From Akkermansia muciniphila (GTDB taxonomy: Bacteria; Verrucomicrobiota; Verrucomicrobiia; Verrucomicrobiales; Akkermansiaceae): 64,000 nucleotides of DNA. Below, piece after piece: positions 9,121-16,840 of the stretch. The position numbers were made by a program, and so were the translations under genes. The stretch spans positions 4,991 to 68,990 of the forward strand of contig SFDX01000011.1 of the NCBI GenBank assembly GCA_004557455.1. Direction: 5' to 3'. Position 1 is the first letter of the stretch. Every line of letters starts with the position of its first letter. The notes beneath the pieces were generated by a model. The model was not told the DNA's origin and made no database searches. It saw only the letters and a program-made list of their open reading frames with translations.

Positions 9121-9217
9121 GCTGCACCACTCTTCCGCCCGGCAGCTCGAGGCGCCCTGATAACTGCCGAGGTAAGGGCCCAGAGGTTGAGTGACAATCT
9201 AAACCTAAAACATTATC

Positions 9218-10900
9218 ATGAGCATATCTGAACTGGAAGCCTTGATTAACTCCAAGCTTCCTTCTTTCCGCAAGGGTGACATCGTCACCGGCACCATCCT
9301 GGAAATCCGCCCCCAGGTTGTCCTCGTCGACATTGGCTACAAGTCCGAGGGTGTCATTCCCGTTTCCGAGTTCGAGGACGAGGAGATTGAGGTGGGCGAT
9401 CAAATCGAGGTTCTCCTCGAGAGCCTTGAAAACGACGAAGGTCTCGTCGTCCTTTCCAAAGAGAAGGCTGCGCACAAGCAGAACTGGGACAAGATCGTGG
9501 CTGTCTACAAGGACGGCGGTCTCGTGAAGGGCAAGGTCAAGAGCGTTGTCAAGGGTGGCCTGATGGTCAACGTCGGCGTGGAGGCCTTCCTTCCCGGCTC
9601 CCAGGTGGACATCATCCCGCCGAAGGATCTCAACGAGTTCGTCGGCAACATCTACGAGTTCAAGATCGTCAAGGTCAACGACGAGCGCAAGAACATCGTT
9701 CTCTCCCGCCGCGAGGTCATCGAGGCCGAGCGCAGCGAGCAGCGTCAGCGCTTCTTGGAGACAGTCAAGATCGGCGACCGCGTAAAGGGTGTCGTCAAGA
9801 ACATCACGGACTTTGGTGCTTTCGTGGACCTGTCCGGCATGGATGGCCTGCTGCACATCACCGACATGAGCTGGGGCCGCGTGAATCACCCCTCCGAGAT
9901 GCTGCACCTGGGCCAGGAGCTCGACGTGCTCATCCTCGAGGTGGATCGCGAGAAGGAGCGTGTCTCCCTCGGTCTCAAGCAGCTCACGGACAACCCTTGG
10001 GCCGACATCGAGAAGAAGTACCCCATCGGCTCCAAGGTCAAGGGCCGCGTCACCAAGCTGCTCGCTTACGGTGCCTTTGTGGAGCTGGAGAAGGGTGTGG
10101 AGGGCTTGGTGCACGTCTCCGAGCTTTCCTGGACCAAGCGCATCACGCGTCCCAGCGACGTGCTGTCCTTGGATCAGGAGATCGAGGCCGTTGTGCTCAA
10201 CATCTCCGTGGAGGAGCAGAAGATTTCCTTGGGTGTGCGTCAGCTCGACGAGAACCCCTGGGATGCTATCGAGAACCGCTTCCCCGTCGGCACCGTTATC
10301 TCCGGTGCTGTGCGTAACCTCACTCCCTACGGTGCCTTCGTGGCTCTGGAGGAGGGCATTGACGGCATGATCCACGTGTCCGACATGAGCTGGACGCGCA
10401 AGATCAACCACCCGTCCGAGGTGCTCAAGAAGGGTGATGTGGTGGAGGCTCGCGTGCTGAACATCGACAAGGAGAATCAGCGCGTTTCCCTCGGTATCAA
10501 GCAGCTGGAGCAGGATCCCTGGGAGAACATAGACAAGCTCTTCAAGGTGGGCGACCTTGTCACCGGTACGGTGGCCAAGATTGCTTCCTTCGGCGCCTTC
10601 GTCAACCTGGACGGCGACATCGACGGTCTCATCCACATCTCCCAGCTTTCCGAGGAGCACGTGGAGCGCGTCAAGGACGTCATCAAGGTGGGTCAGGAGA
10701 TCAAGGCTCGCGTCATCAAGGTGGACAAGGTGGAGCGCCGCATCGGTCTTTCCATCAAGGCTGTCAACTACGATCCGGAGCAGCTGCGCCGCGAGACGGC
10801 CGCCTTCGAGACCGTGCGCACCGGCGACATGGTGGGCTTGGAGCAGGCCTTCAACCTCGCTGCCCTGCAGGCCGAGGAGTGGAGCCCGTCCGACAAGTAA
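9218..10900 (+). CDS. rpsA: 30S ribosomal protein S1
   Basis: The 560-aa product has six S1 OB-fold repeats, beginning roughly at residues 18, 103, 188, 273, 358 and 443. Repeats 3-6 carry the canonical GAFV core (ITDFGAFVDL, LLAYGAFVEL, LTPYGAFVAL, IASFGAFVNL). Repeats 1 and 2 are the divergent ribosome-docking type. S1 binds the small subunit and unfolds mRNA 5' regions, and may matter more here because start sites lack Shine-Dalgarno sequences. Codon choice differs from the neighbours, with heavy use of AAG and CTC, as expected for a highly expressed gene. It is a single-gene unit between its own promoter and terminator. Confidence 0.97.
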   Translation: MSISELEALINSKLPSFRKGDIVTGTILEIRPQVVLVDIGYKSEGVIPVSEFEDEEIEVGDQIEVLLESLENDEGLVVLSKEKAAHKQNWDKIVAVYKDGGLVKGKVKSVVKGGLMVNVGVEAFLPGSQVDIIPPKDLNEFVGNIYEFKIVKVNDERKNIVLSRREVIEAERSEQRQRFLETVKIGDRVKGVVKNITDFGAFVDLSGMDGLLHITDMSWGRVNHPSEMLHLGQELDVLILEVDREKERVSLGLKQLTDNPWADIEKKYPIGSKVKGRVTKLLAYGAFVELEKGVEGLVHVSELSWTKRITRPSDVLSLDQEIEAVVLNISVEEQKISLGVRQLDENPWDAIENRFPVGTVISGAVRNLTPYGAFVALEEGIDGMIHVSDMSWTRKINHPSEVLKKGDVVEARVLNIDKENQRVSLGIKQLEQDPWENIDKLFKVGDLVTGTVAKIASFGAFVNLDGDIDGLIHISQLSEEHVERVKDVIKVGQEIKARVIKVDKVERRIGLSIKAVNYDPEQLRRETAAFETVRTGDMVGLEQAFNLAALQAEEWSPSDK

Positions 10901-10924
10901 TTCTTATTTCCGGCTAGATCGTTC

Positions 10925-10957
10925 ACCCACCCGGTTCGCGCCGGGTGGGTTTTGTGT
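10925..10957 (+). terminator. rpsA terminator
   Basis: A perfect 10-bp stem (ACCCACCCGG 10925-10934 with CCGGGTGGGT 10941-10950) with a 6-nt loop is followed by TTTGTGTT. Confidence 0.9.
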
Positions 10958-10985
10958 TGCCCGGTCGGAGGAACTGTGCTACAAT
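10957..10985 (+). promoter_or_regulatory. dusB promoter (leaderless arrangement)
   Basis: TTGCCC (10957-10962), 17 nt, TACAAT (10980-10985), then 7 nt to ATG 10993. This promoter fixes the start, because the longer in-frame form from 10945 would begin upstream of the -35 box. Confidence 0.8.
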
Positions 10986-10992
10986 AGGGCGC

Positions 10993-11961
10993 ATGCTTCC
11001 GTGGTTTCAGGATCAATTTCCGCTTTTTCTTGCCCCTATGGCCGGGGTAACCGACCCGATTTTCCGCACACTGTGTAAGGAAGAGGGGGCCGATGTGATG
11101 ATAACGGAGTTTGTCTCCGCCGAGGGTGTGTTGCAGGCGTGGCACCGCACGCAGCGTTATGTGCAGCTCGAGGAGCAGCACCGGCCGGTGGGTGTGCAGG
11201 TATTCGGCGGAGTGGCGGAGCATATGGCAGAGGCAGCGGCCATCATAGCCGAGGCGGTGCGCCCGGACTTTATTGACATCAACGCCGGCTGTCCCGTGCC
11301 GAAGGTTGTCGGTAAGAATGGTGGCTCTTCCCTGTTGAAGGATCTGCCTCTGCTTCAGAAGATAGCGGAGGCCACTGTAAAGAGGCTGGAGGGGGTGTGC
11401 CCCGTGACGGCTAAAATACGCATCGGGTGGGATGCCGAGCACATCAATGCCCCGGAGTGTGTACTGCGCCTGCAGGATGCCGGTGTGGCTGCGGTCACCA
11501 TCCACGGGCGCACACGTTCGCAGCAATACAGCGGGCGGGCAGACTGGGAGATGATTGATCGCTGCGCCCGCGCTGTGAGCATTCCGGTGGTCGGGAACGG
11601 TGATATTACCTGTGCGGCGGATGTGAAGCGCGCGCGGGAGAACACAGCGGTTTCCGGGGTGATGATAGGCCGTGCCGCGATGGGCGCGCCTTGGATCTTC
11701 CGGCAGGCTAAGGAGTTTCTGCGCAGCGGCACGGTGCCGGCCTCACCCTCGGCGGGCGAGCGAGTGCAATTTATCCTGCGGCATGCACGCATGGCTATTG
11801 ATAGCAGGCATTACGGCGCAGAAGATGTCACCATGCGCGCCATGCGATCTCGCCTGCTCGCCTACGCGAAAGCCATACCGGGAAGCAAACCTTTGCGTCC
11901 ACAGTTAGCAAGCGTCAACAGCTATGCCGAGCTGGAATCACTCCTTCTTCCCCTCGGCTGA
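10993..11961 (+). CDS. dusB: tRNA-dihydrouridine synthase (DusB-type)
   Basis: This FMN enzyme, 322 aa, reduces uridine to dihydrouridine in the tRNA D-loop. Seen: the N-terminal LAPMAGVTDPIFR, the catalytic region DINAGCPVPKVV with the conserved Cys, KIRIGWD, IHGRTRSQQY and VVGNGDI, followed by GVMIGRAAMGAPWIF. These are hallmarks of the Dus TIM barrel. The start at 10993 is chosen because a promoter ends 7 nt upstream. The last 24 bp overlap the end of the convergent gene at 11938. The paralogue assignment (DusB rather than A or C) rests on overall motif resemblance. Confidence 0.92.
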   Translation: MLPWFQDQFPLFLAPMAGVTDPIFRTLCKEEGADVMITEFVSAEGVLQAWHRTQRYVQLEEQHRPVGVQVFGGVAEHMAEAAAIIAEAVRPDFIDINAGCPVPKVVGKNGGSSLLKDLPLLQKIAEATVKRLEGVCPVTAKIRIGWDAEHINAPECVLRLQDAGVAAVTIHGRTRSQQYSGRADWEMIDRCARAVSIPVVGNGDITCAADVKRARENTAVSGVMIGRAAMGAPWIFRQAKEFLRSGTVPASPSAGERVQFILRHARMAIDSRHYGAEDVTMRAMRSRLLAYAKAIPGSKPLRPQLASVNSYAELESLLLPLG

Positions 11962-12960
11962 GCTTATCGGAGTTCCGTCTGCATTCCATCCCCGGACGCG
12001 CAGGTACTCGACCAGCTCGGCCTCAGTCCAGTAAAGATGCTCCTTCAGCAACTGCCCGAGGAGCAGAGAATTCTCACGCGCAGCCGCGGGGCTTAGATGC
12101 AGGGAGGTATCCGCAAACTTTTCCGGGTACGGCCAAGCCCCCAAGCGGTCATCCTTTAACACCCGATACCCGGCGCGGACAATATCCAACAAATCCCGGG
12201 CAACGATACAACGCATACTATCGTGATTCAAGCCAACGGGGAACATCAGGATGAAGTCCGCCCCGCGCCGCCCGCACTCCTCCTTCAGCAATTTCAAGAA
12301 GCTCAGGCTCTCCGGAGTCACGCGAGAGCTCAGGCTTTCATAGCAGAAGGGACGCAACTCCTTCACCTGCTGCATCTCATCCCACAGCACCTCCATCCAA
12401 CCGGATGGGTGGATGATCGTATTTTTATCATACTTGAAGATCAACCCGGGGCGGAAAAGCTTCTTGCCGGCATGGGCGCACATTGATGCCATTTCCGGGC
12501 GAATGAGTTGCATTAGGTTGTCCGCCGTCAGGGGGGCAAAACCTTCATCAAAAATCCCGAAGCCGCAGAAACGGAAGGCCGACACCACACCTCCGGAAGT
12601 CCAAGTACCGACATACCCGGGCATGAGGCTGAACACCATCGTATCGCCGGAGCGCAAGTGCTCCAGCGCTATGCGAGCGTTGGCCCCGTTTCCGTTGCCT
12701 GCTGCCACAGCCATGTTAATGCAACGGAGCCCCTGCTCCTTCAGCATTACCTCCGGGTCAATACCGGCGCGAATCTCGGAACCACCGCCGAAAAGATAGC
12801 AGCCGTCAGGGCTCTTCCGAAGGACATCGGCCCACTCCTCCGCAGCATCAGCACAGCGCCAAAAATAAACAAGACCGGGGTCGACTTTGTATATATAGTA
12901 CAGCGAAAAGGACAAGGCGCATGCAAGAGCACTGATGATAATGAGAAGCAGTCGTCGCAT
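11938..12960 (-). CDS. SGNH/DltD-like membrane-anchored protein partnered with MBOAT
   Basis: This 340-aa protein has one N-terminal TM segment (LLLIIISALACALSFSLYYIY) and an extracytoplasmic domain. YLFGGGSEIRAGIDPEV sits where SGNH-type acyl esterase/transferases of MBOAT operons have their GxS nucleophile block; a late D-x2-H-type site may be FADTSLHLSP. Such proteins work with an MBOAT channel to O-acylate exported polysaccharides, as in AlgI/AlgX or DltB/DltD systems. It starts 4 nt after the MBOAT stop; I chose ATG 12958-12960 over a TTG at 12975. The substrate is unknown because no polysaccharide genes are nearby. Confidence 0.72.
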   Translation of the reverse strand: MRRLLLIIISALACALSFSLYYIYKVDPGLVYFWRCADAAEEWADVLRKSPDGCYLFGGGSEIRAGIDPEVMLKEQGLRCINMAVAAGNGNGANARIALEHLRSGDTMVFSLMPGYVGTWTSGGVVSAFRFCGFGIFDEGFAPLTADNLMQLIRPEMASMCAHAGKKLFRPGLIFKYDKNTIIHPSGWMEVLWDEMQQVKELRPFCYESLSSRVTPESLSFLKLLKEECGRRGADFILMFPVGLNHDSMRCIVARDLLDIVRAGYRVLKDDRLGAWPYPEKFADTSLHLSPAAARENSLLLGQLLKEHLYWTEAELVEYLRVRGWNADGTPISSAEGKKE

Positions 12961-12964
12961 GGCG

Positions 12965-14377
12965 TCAGAAGGCAAAATAAATAAATTCGTTATGCACGCC
13001 GTAGTTGGTCATATAGATCATAAAAACCATCACAAAGCAACCGACATCCGATACGAAAAGGCGGTAGGGATCCTGCATGAGGCGCAAAGAGAGGAACTCC
13101 ACCAACAGAACAACAAATGACAGGATTAGGAAGAAAAACGAGACACCGGATTGATAGGCACGATACTTCCAGAGGCAGCCCCAGAGAAAGCCCTCCCAAT
13201 TGTAGGACGCCGGATTAAAGAGACACAGCAGATTATTCCACAGCAAATCACATGAAGTGATGTAGAAGAACATCCATACAAACACCATGTAGGAGAACAT
13301 CAGAGCCCATCCCATGGGAGCCCACATGCGGAGTCCCTGCTTCATCCAAACCCGGTGCACCACCATGGCAACACCGGCCAGAGTTCCCCAAAGAATGAAG
13401 TTCCAGTTCGCACCGTGCCAAAGTCCGGATATGGCAAATACTAAAATAATGTTGAGAGCCCAACGCTTGGTGCGACTCCCGCCGAGGGGGAAGTATATAT
13501 AGTCCGTAAACCACCCCGTCAGGGAGGTGTGCCAGCGTCGCCAAAAATCACGGATATTCCCGGCCGTATAGGGGGCCAAGAAGTTCATGCGCAGCGTAAT
13601 ACCCATGCAACGGGCTATGCCGTATGCCGTCAACCCGTAACCGGCAAAATCGAAGTAAATTCGGAAGGCAAACATGACGTTATTCATCCATATCTGCCAG
13701 GCAGAACCCAAGCTGTAATTCTGCCAGAACGCATAGGCAAGAGAATCCGCCAGAACCATCTTAAAGAAGAGCCCCAGAATCATGTAACGAACACCTGTAT
13801 TCAGGTTACCCTCCTCAAAGCGCAATTCCATCGCGCGAACCTGTGGCAGTAGTTCGGCGCGTCGCTCAATCGGTCCGCATACAATCTGCGGGAAATACGC
13901 GGAAAAGTTCATATAATCCAGCCAGCCGGGCATACGTTCGTTGCGGCAGAGCGTATCCACACTGAAACCGATGAGTTGAAATGTATAAAAGGAAATGCCG
14001 ACGGGTATCACCAAGTCGCGGAATGTATCCCAATCCCGACCGGGCATCAGGTTACTGCCGAGGAAATACCCGTACTTATAATAAAGCAAGGGCAACAGGA
14101 GCAGCGGAATCAAACAGCAGAGCCAAAGCCTGCGACCGGACTTTCCGAAGCATACACCGACGCGGCAGCCGAGGTAGCATAGTTGGCTCACCCCGGCAAA
14201 CACCAGAACCGTCTCCGGACTGACCATGCACAGCAGAGAGATACTCAACACCAGCATCAACCACCGGTGGAAACACCGCTTCGACTCGGGTCGCCGGGAG
14301 AGCACAGCATCCCCGATGGCCAGCACCATCAGTGCGGGCAGCAATGCTATCCAGAAGGCAATGTTCGTAAAATCCAT
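12965..14377 (-). CDS. MBOAT family O-acyltransferase (AlgI/DltB-like)
   Basis: This polytopic inner-membrane acyltransferase, 470 aa with about 10-12 hydrophobic segments, should pass acetyl or other acyl groups across the membrane to a surface glycan. Seen: PVGISFYTFQ with its conserved context, the fourfold aromatic region FPQIVCGPIERR, and the catalytic-histidine motif SGLWHGANWNFILWG. The family length (about 460-520 aa) matches. It is driven by a consensus promoter at 14416-14444 and followed after 4 nt by the SGNH-like partner. No Shine-Dalgarno is present. Confidence 0.93.
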   Translation of the reverse strand: MDFTNIAFWIALLPALMVLAIGDAVLSRRPESKRCFHRWLMLVLSISLLCMVSPETVLVFAGVSQLCYLGCRVGVCFGKSGRRLWLCCLIPLLLLPLLYYKYGYFLGSNLMPGRDWDTFRDLVIPVGISFYTFQLIGFSVDTLCRNERMPGWLDYMNFSAYFPQIVCGPIERRAELLPQVRAMELRFEEGNLNTGVRYMILGLFFKMVLADSLAYAFWQNYSLGSAWQIWMNNVMFAFRIYFDFAGYGLTAYGIARCMGITLRMNFLAPYTAGNIRDFWRRWHTSLTGWFTDYIYFPLGGSRTKRWALNIILVFAISGLWHGANWNFILWGTLAGVAMVVHRVWMKQGLRMWAPMGWALMFSYMVFVWMFFYITSCDLLWNNLLCLFNPASYNWEGFLWGCLWKYRAYQSGVSFFFLILSFVVLLVEFLSLRLMQDPYRLFVSDVGCFVMVFMIYMTNYGVHNEFIYFAF

Positions 14378-14415
14378 CCGTACGGTTATGTAAAAGGCCT
14401 AACTTGCGCGTCGGG

Positions 14416-14444
14416 ATTATAGCGAAACGCATATGAATTGTCAA
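14416..14444 (-). promoter_or_regulatory. Consensus sigma70-type promoter of the MBOAT operon
   Basis: Minus strand TTGACA (14439-14444), 17 nt, TATAAT (14416-14421): a perfect match to the bacterial consensus. The leader is about 30 nt and lacks a Shine-Dalgarno. Confidence 0.9.
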
Positions 14445-14528
14445 GCACAAGATAAAACAGAGCACGCAAAACAGGTGTAAAGAAACATGCCCCCCGGGAG
14501 GCACGTGCAGGGATGGCAAACTTTAGGC

Positions 14529-14556
14529 TTGCGCATCTCCGTTTCATGCTTATAAT
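14529..14556 (+). promoter_or_regulatory. Promoter of the D,D-carboxypeptidase gene (leaderless arrangement)
   Basis: TTGCGC (14529-14534), 16 nt, TATAAT (14551-14556), then 7 nt to ATG 14564. In-frame ATGs at 14546 and 14555 fall before or inside the -10 box and are rejected. Confidence 0.75.
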
Positions 14557-14563
14557 GGCGCGC

Positions 14564-15502
14564 ATGAACGTGTTTGCAAAGGTGGTAGGCATTTTCGCCT
14601 TGGCTGTGTTGTCCTCCTGTGTGCAGGGGCAAGGTAATTATCCGCCCTATAACAAGCGGAACAACGTGGCTACCGTGCACCGCAGAGCCCCCATTCCCGG
14701 GGCAGCGACCCGCACGTCTCCTGCCGCCGGGGGGATGGCCCCTGCCCGTCCGGCCGCCCCTGCTTCCCGCCCGGCCCCTACCCCTGCTTGCAGCGCCGTG
14801 TATGTCATGGATGCGCTGACGGGGCGCCAACTTTACGCATACAATGCCAACGTGCGGCGTCAGGTAGCCAGTACGCAGAAAATCATCACAGCGCTCTGTG
14901 TTTGTGACAGCGGCAATCTGGACAAAATGGTAACGGTTCAGGCAGCGGAGTGTAAGGAACCACCGATCAAACTCGGCATGCGTCCCGGCCAGCAGTACCG
15001 CAAGCGCGACCTGCTCAAAGCCATGCTCACCAGCAGTTTTAACGATGTGGCAGCCTGCTTGGCTCGCGACACGGCGGGTAGTATTCCGGCCTTTGCCGCA
15101 CGGATGAACGCACGCGCCAAACGCATGGGAATGACCGACAGCCATTTTGTCAACGCTAACGGCCTGCCGGCAGATCAGTACTCCACGGCTCGGGATATGG
15201 CACGGGCTGCGTTCTACGCTTATCGCAATCCCACCATACGCAGTTACATCAACATACCGGAATATACCATGACCAAGGCGGACGGTACCGTGCGCACCGT
15301 GCGTTCCACCAACAAGCTTTTGCGGCTCTACCCTTGGGTGCAGGGTATGAAGACCGGCTACACCAACAAGGCCGGCAAATGCCTCATCTCCTGCGGGTCG
15401 GCTAACGGTCGCGCGGTCATTGTCGTCATCCTCGGCAGCACCAGCAGTAAAATCTGGGGTGAGTCCCTTAAGTACCTCAAATGGGGGCTGAACATCTCTT
15501 AA
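14564..15502 (+). CDS. Lipoprotein D-alanyl-D-alanine carboxypeptidase (peptidase S11)
   Basis: This penicillin-binding protein of the DacA type, 312 aa, trims the terminal D-Ala from peptidoglycan stem peptides. Seen: a lipoprotein signal (FAKVVGIFALAVLSSC), a Pro/Ala-rich tether, and the three active-site motifs STQK (S-x2-K), SFN (S-x-N) and KTG in GMKTGYTN. The C-terminal beta domain of E. coli DacA is absent, so this is a short form. The start at 14564 is set by the promoter spacing. Anchoring by lipid instead of the usual C-terminal amphipathic helix is a mild oddity. Confidence 0.9.
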   Translation: MNVFAKVVGIFALAVLSSCVQGQGNYPPYNKRNNVATVHRRAPIPGAATRTSPAAGGMAPARPAAPASRPAPTPACSAVYVMDALTGRQLYAYNANVRRQVASTQKIITALCVCDSGNLDKMVTVQAAECKEPPIKLGMRPGQQYRKRDLLKAMLTSSFNDVAACLARDTAGSIPAFAARMNARAKRMGMTDSHFVNANGLPADQYSTARDMARAAFYAYRNPTIRSYINIPEYTMTKADGTVRTVRSTNKLLRLYPWVQGMKTGYTNKAGKCLISCGSANGRAVIVVILGSTSSKIWGESLKYLKWGLNIS

Positions 15503-15568
15503 TGTCCCCACGGATTACTTTTTTGCTTTCCATCCCGCGAAAAGTGGTGTAGGATAGAGTACGCACCG

Positions 15569-16441
15569 ATGGCAGAGACCGTAAACAGACGCAGAAAAGG
15601 CAAGCGCAGCCTCGCGGACAGCAAGGCCCCGTGGGGGTCTCTGTTTCGCAAGGGTGAGCAGCAGGCCCCCGTCGTGCCTGTGCTCCCCCGCTACACTTAC
15701 TTTTTCGGCAGAGATGACACGGAGGCGGAGGACGAGGAGGAAATGACCGAAGGGAGTCTTCTGCACCGAATTTGGATGCGTGTCAATGTTCTCTCCATCA
15801 CGGCCGCACTGATTTTCGTTTCGTTTATCACCTATCTTCTCTTGCTTTGCTGCCGCATGTGGATACCCTGCGATTTGTCGAACATTCCGGGGTATTCGGA
15901 CAACGGAAGCAGCCGTGACCTGGTTGCTGCGCTTCAGGCGGCCCACGGTGCGGAGATTTCCTTTACGGAGGCGGAAATCAACCGCTACCTGCGCGATACG
16001 TGTCTGCCGCGACAAACAGGCATTCTTTCCATCTTTGCGGATACTCATGGCATTGCACTGCGGATTCATAATGGCTACGCAGAGTTGATTGTTGATCGTA
16101 CGGTAGGTGCTAACCTTCACCAAACTACTTCCATCTATTTCACGTTCTCGCTCGAGACCTCCGGGGGGCGTTCCGAGGTAAAGGTCAGTTATGAGGGCGG
16201 CCCGAAAATATGGGGAAGCATCCCCTGCGGCGGGCGCATAGGTAACGTGCGTATGCCGAAGCGATTCATGCAAACCATGCAGCCCGCTCTCGATACACTC
16301 CTCAACTGCTACCGCAGTGTCACTGCTACCATACAGGAGCACACCTATCTTCCCCGCTTCGTTAAAGGCACTGCCGGACAGGAAAGCCGTGTATTTCTAG
16401 TCCCGTCCTCCGATTCTCTGCAACAAAATACAAACCCATGA
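15569..16441 (+). CDS. Single-pass membrane protein of unknown function
   Basis: The 290-aa protein has a basic, disordered cytoplasmic N-terminus of about 75 residues, one TM segment (LSITAALIFVSFITYLLLLC, about 77-97) and an extracytoplasmic domain of about 190 residues. No family motif is recognised. Upstream, TAGGAT at 15550-15555 could be a -10 box but a good -35 is missing. The stop overlaps the next start by 4 bp (ATGA), so the lipoprotein at 16438 is probably translationally coupled and the two may act together in the envelope. Confidence 0.75.
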   Translation: MAETVNRRRKGKRSLADSKAPWGSLFRKGEQQAPVVPVLPRYTYFFGRDDTEAEDEEEMTEGSLLHRIWMRVNVLSITAALIFVSFITYLLLLCCRMWIPCDLSNIPGYSDNGSSRDLVAALQAAHGAEISFTEAEINRYLRDTCLPRQTGILSIFADTHGIALRIHNGYAELIVDRTVGANLHQTTSIYFTFSLETSGGRSEVKVSYEGGPKIWGSIPCGGRIGNVRMPKRFMQTMQPALDTLLNCYRSVTATIQEHTYLPRFVKGTAGQESRVFLVPSSDSLQQNTNP

Positions 16442-16839
16442 CAAAGAAAATAATCATCGCTGCCGCACTTGCTGTCGGTTCGCTTTCGCTCAGCTCCTGC
16501 GTCTGGCAGATTGTCACCTCCACGATGGTGCGCCCGGAGTACCCCGGCACCCGTCCCCCGCATGTCATCGCCGATGTCGGCGGTAAGCCCGCCTCCAACA
16601 AATGGGTCTCGGTGAATCCGGATGACCTGCCGCCGCCCAGTAGCTTCAGTCCGCACAAGATTGACACGGCACCGGACGGCACGTTGTACGGTGAGGCAAG
16701 CCGCTACAGCGACATCGTGCTCTCCCCCCATGCACCGTACTACCTGTTGGATTGCCGAGGCTGCCGCCCCGGTGATCGTGTGTGGGATCCGTATACACGC
16801 AAGCCGTTCACCATGCCGCGCGCATACACATTCAACTGA
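16438..16839 (+). CDS. Small lipoprotein
   Basis: The 133-aa protein has a lipoprotein signal (KKIIIAAALAVGSLSLSSC), then a short domain rich in Pro, Asp and Tyr. The C-terminal DCRGCRPGDRVWDPYTRKPF has a Cys pair and an aromatic finish. No family is recognised. It overlaps the preceding gene by 4 bp and stops 1 nt before the acyltransferase/GT9 gene, giving a three-gene envelope operon (15569-18745). Its closeness to a lipid A gene hints at an outer-membrane role but proves nothing. Confidence 0.75.
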   Translation: MTKKIIIAAALAVGSLSLSSCVWQIVTSTMVRPEYPGTRPPHVIADVGGKPASNKWVSVNPDDLPPPSSFSPHKIDTAPDGTLYGEASRYSDIVLSPHAPYYLLDCRGCRPGDRVWDPYTRKPFTMPRAYTFN

Positions 16840-16840
16840 C

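Noticed and set aside
9120..9217. rpsA leader considered as a riboswitch or r-protein autoregulatory site
   Set aside because: Only a short imperfect stem is visible and nothing matches a known S1 leader or riboswitch class.
9074..10660. 528-aa open frame on the minus strand opposite rpsA
   Set aside because: Shadow of the strongly biased rpsA codons; composition is Leu/Val/Asp/His-rich with no domain, and rpsA is certain.
14441..15511. 356-aa minus-strand frame opposite the D,D-carboxypeptidase
   Set aside because: Shadow; the plus strand has all three penicillin-binding motifs and a promoter.
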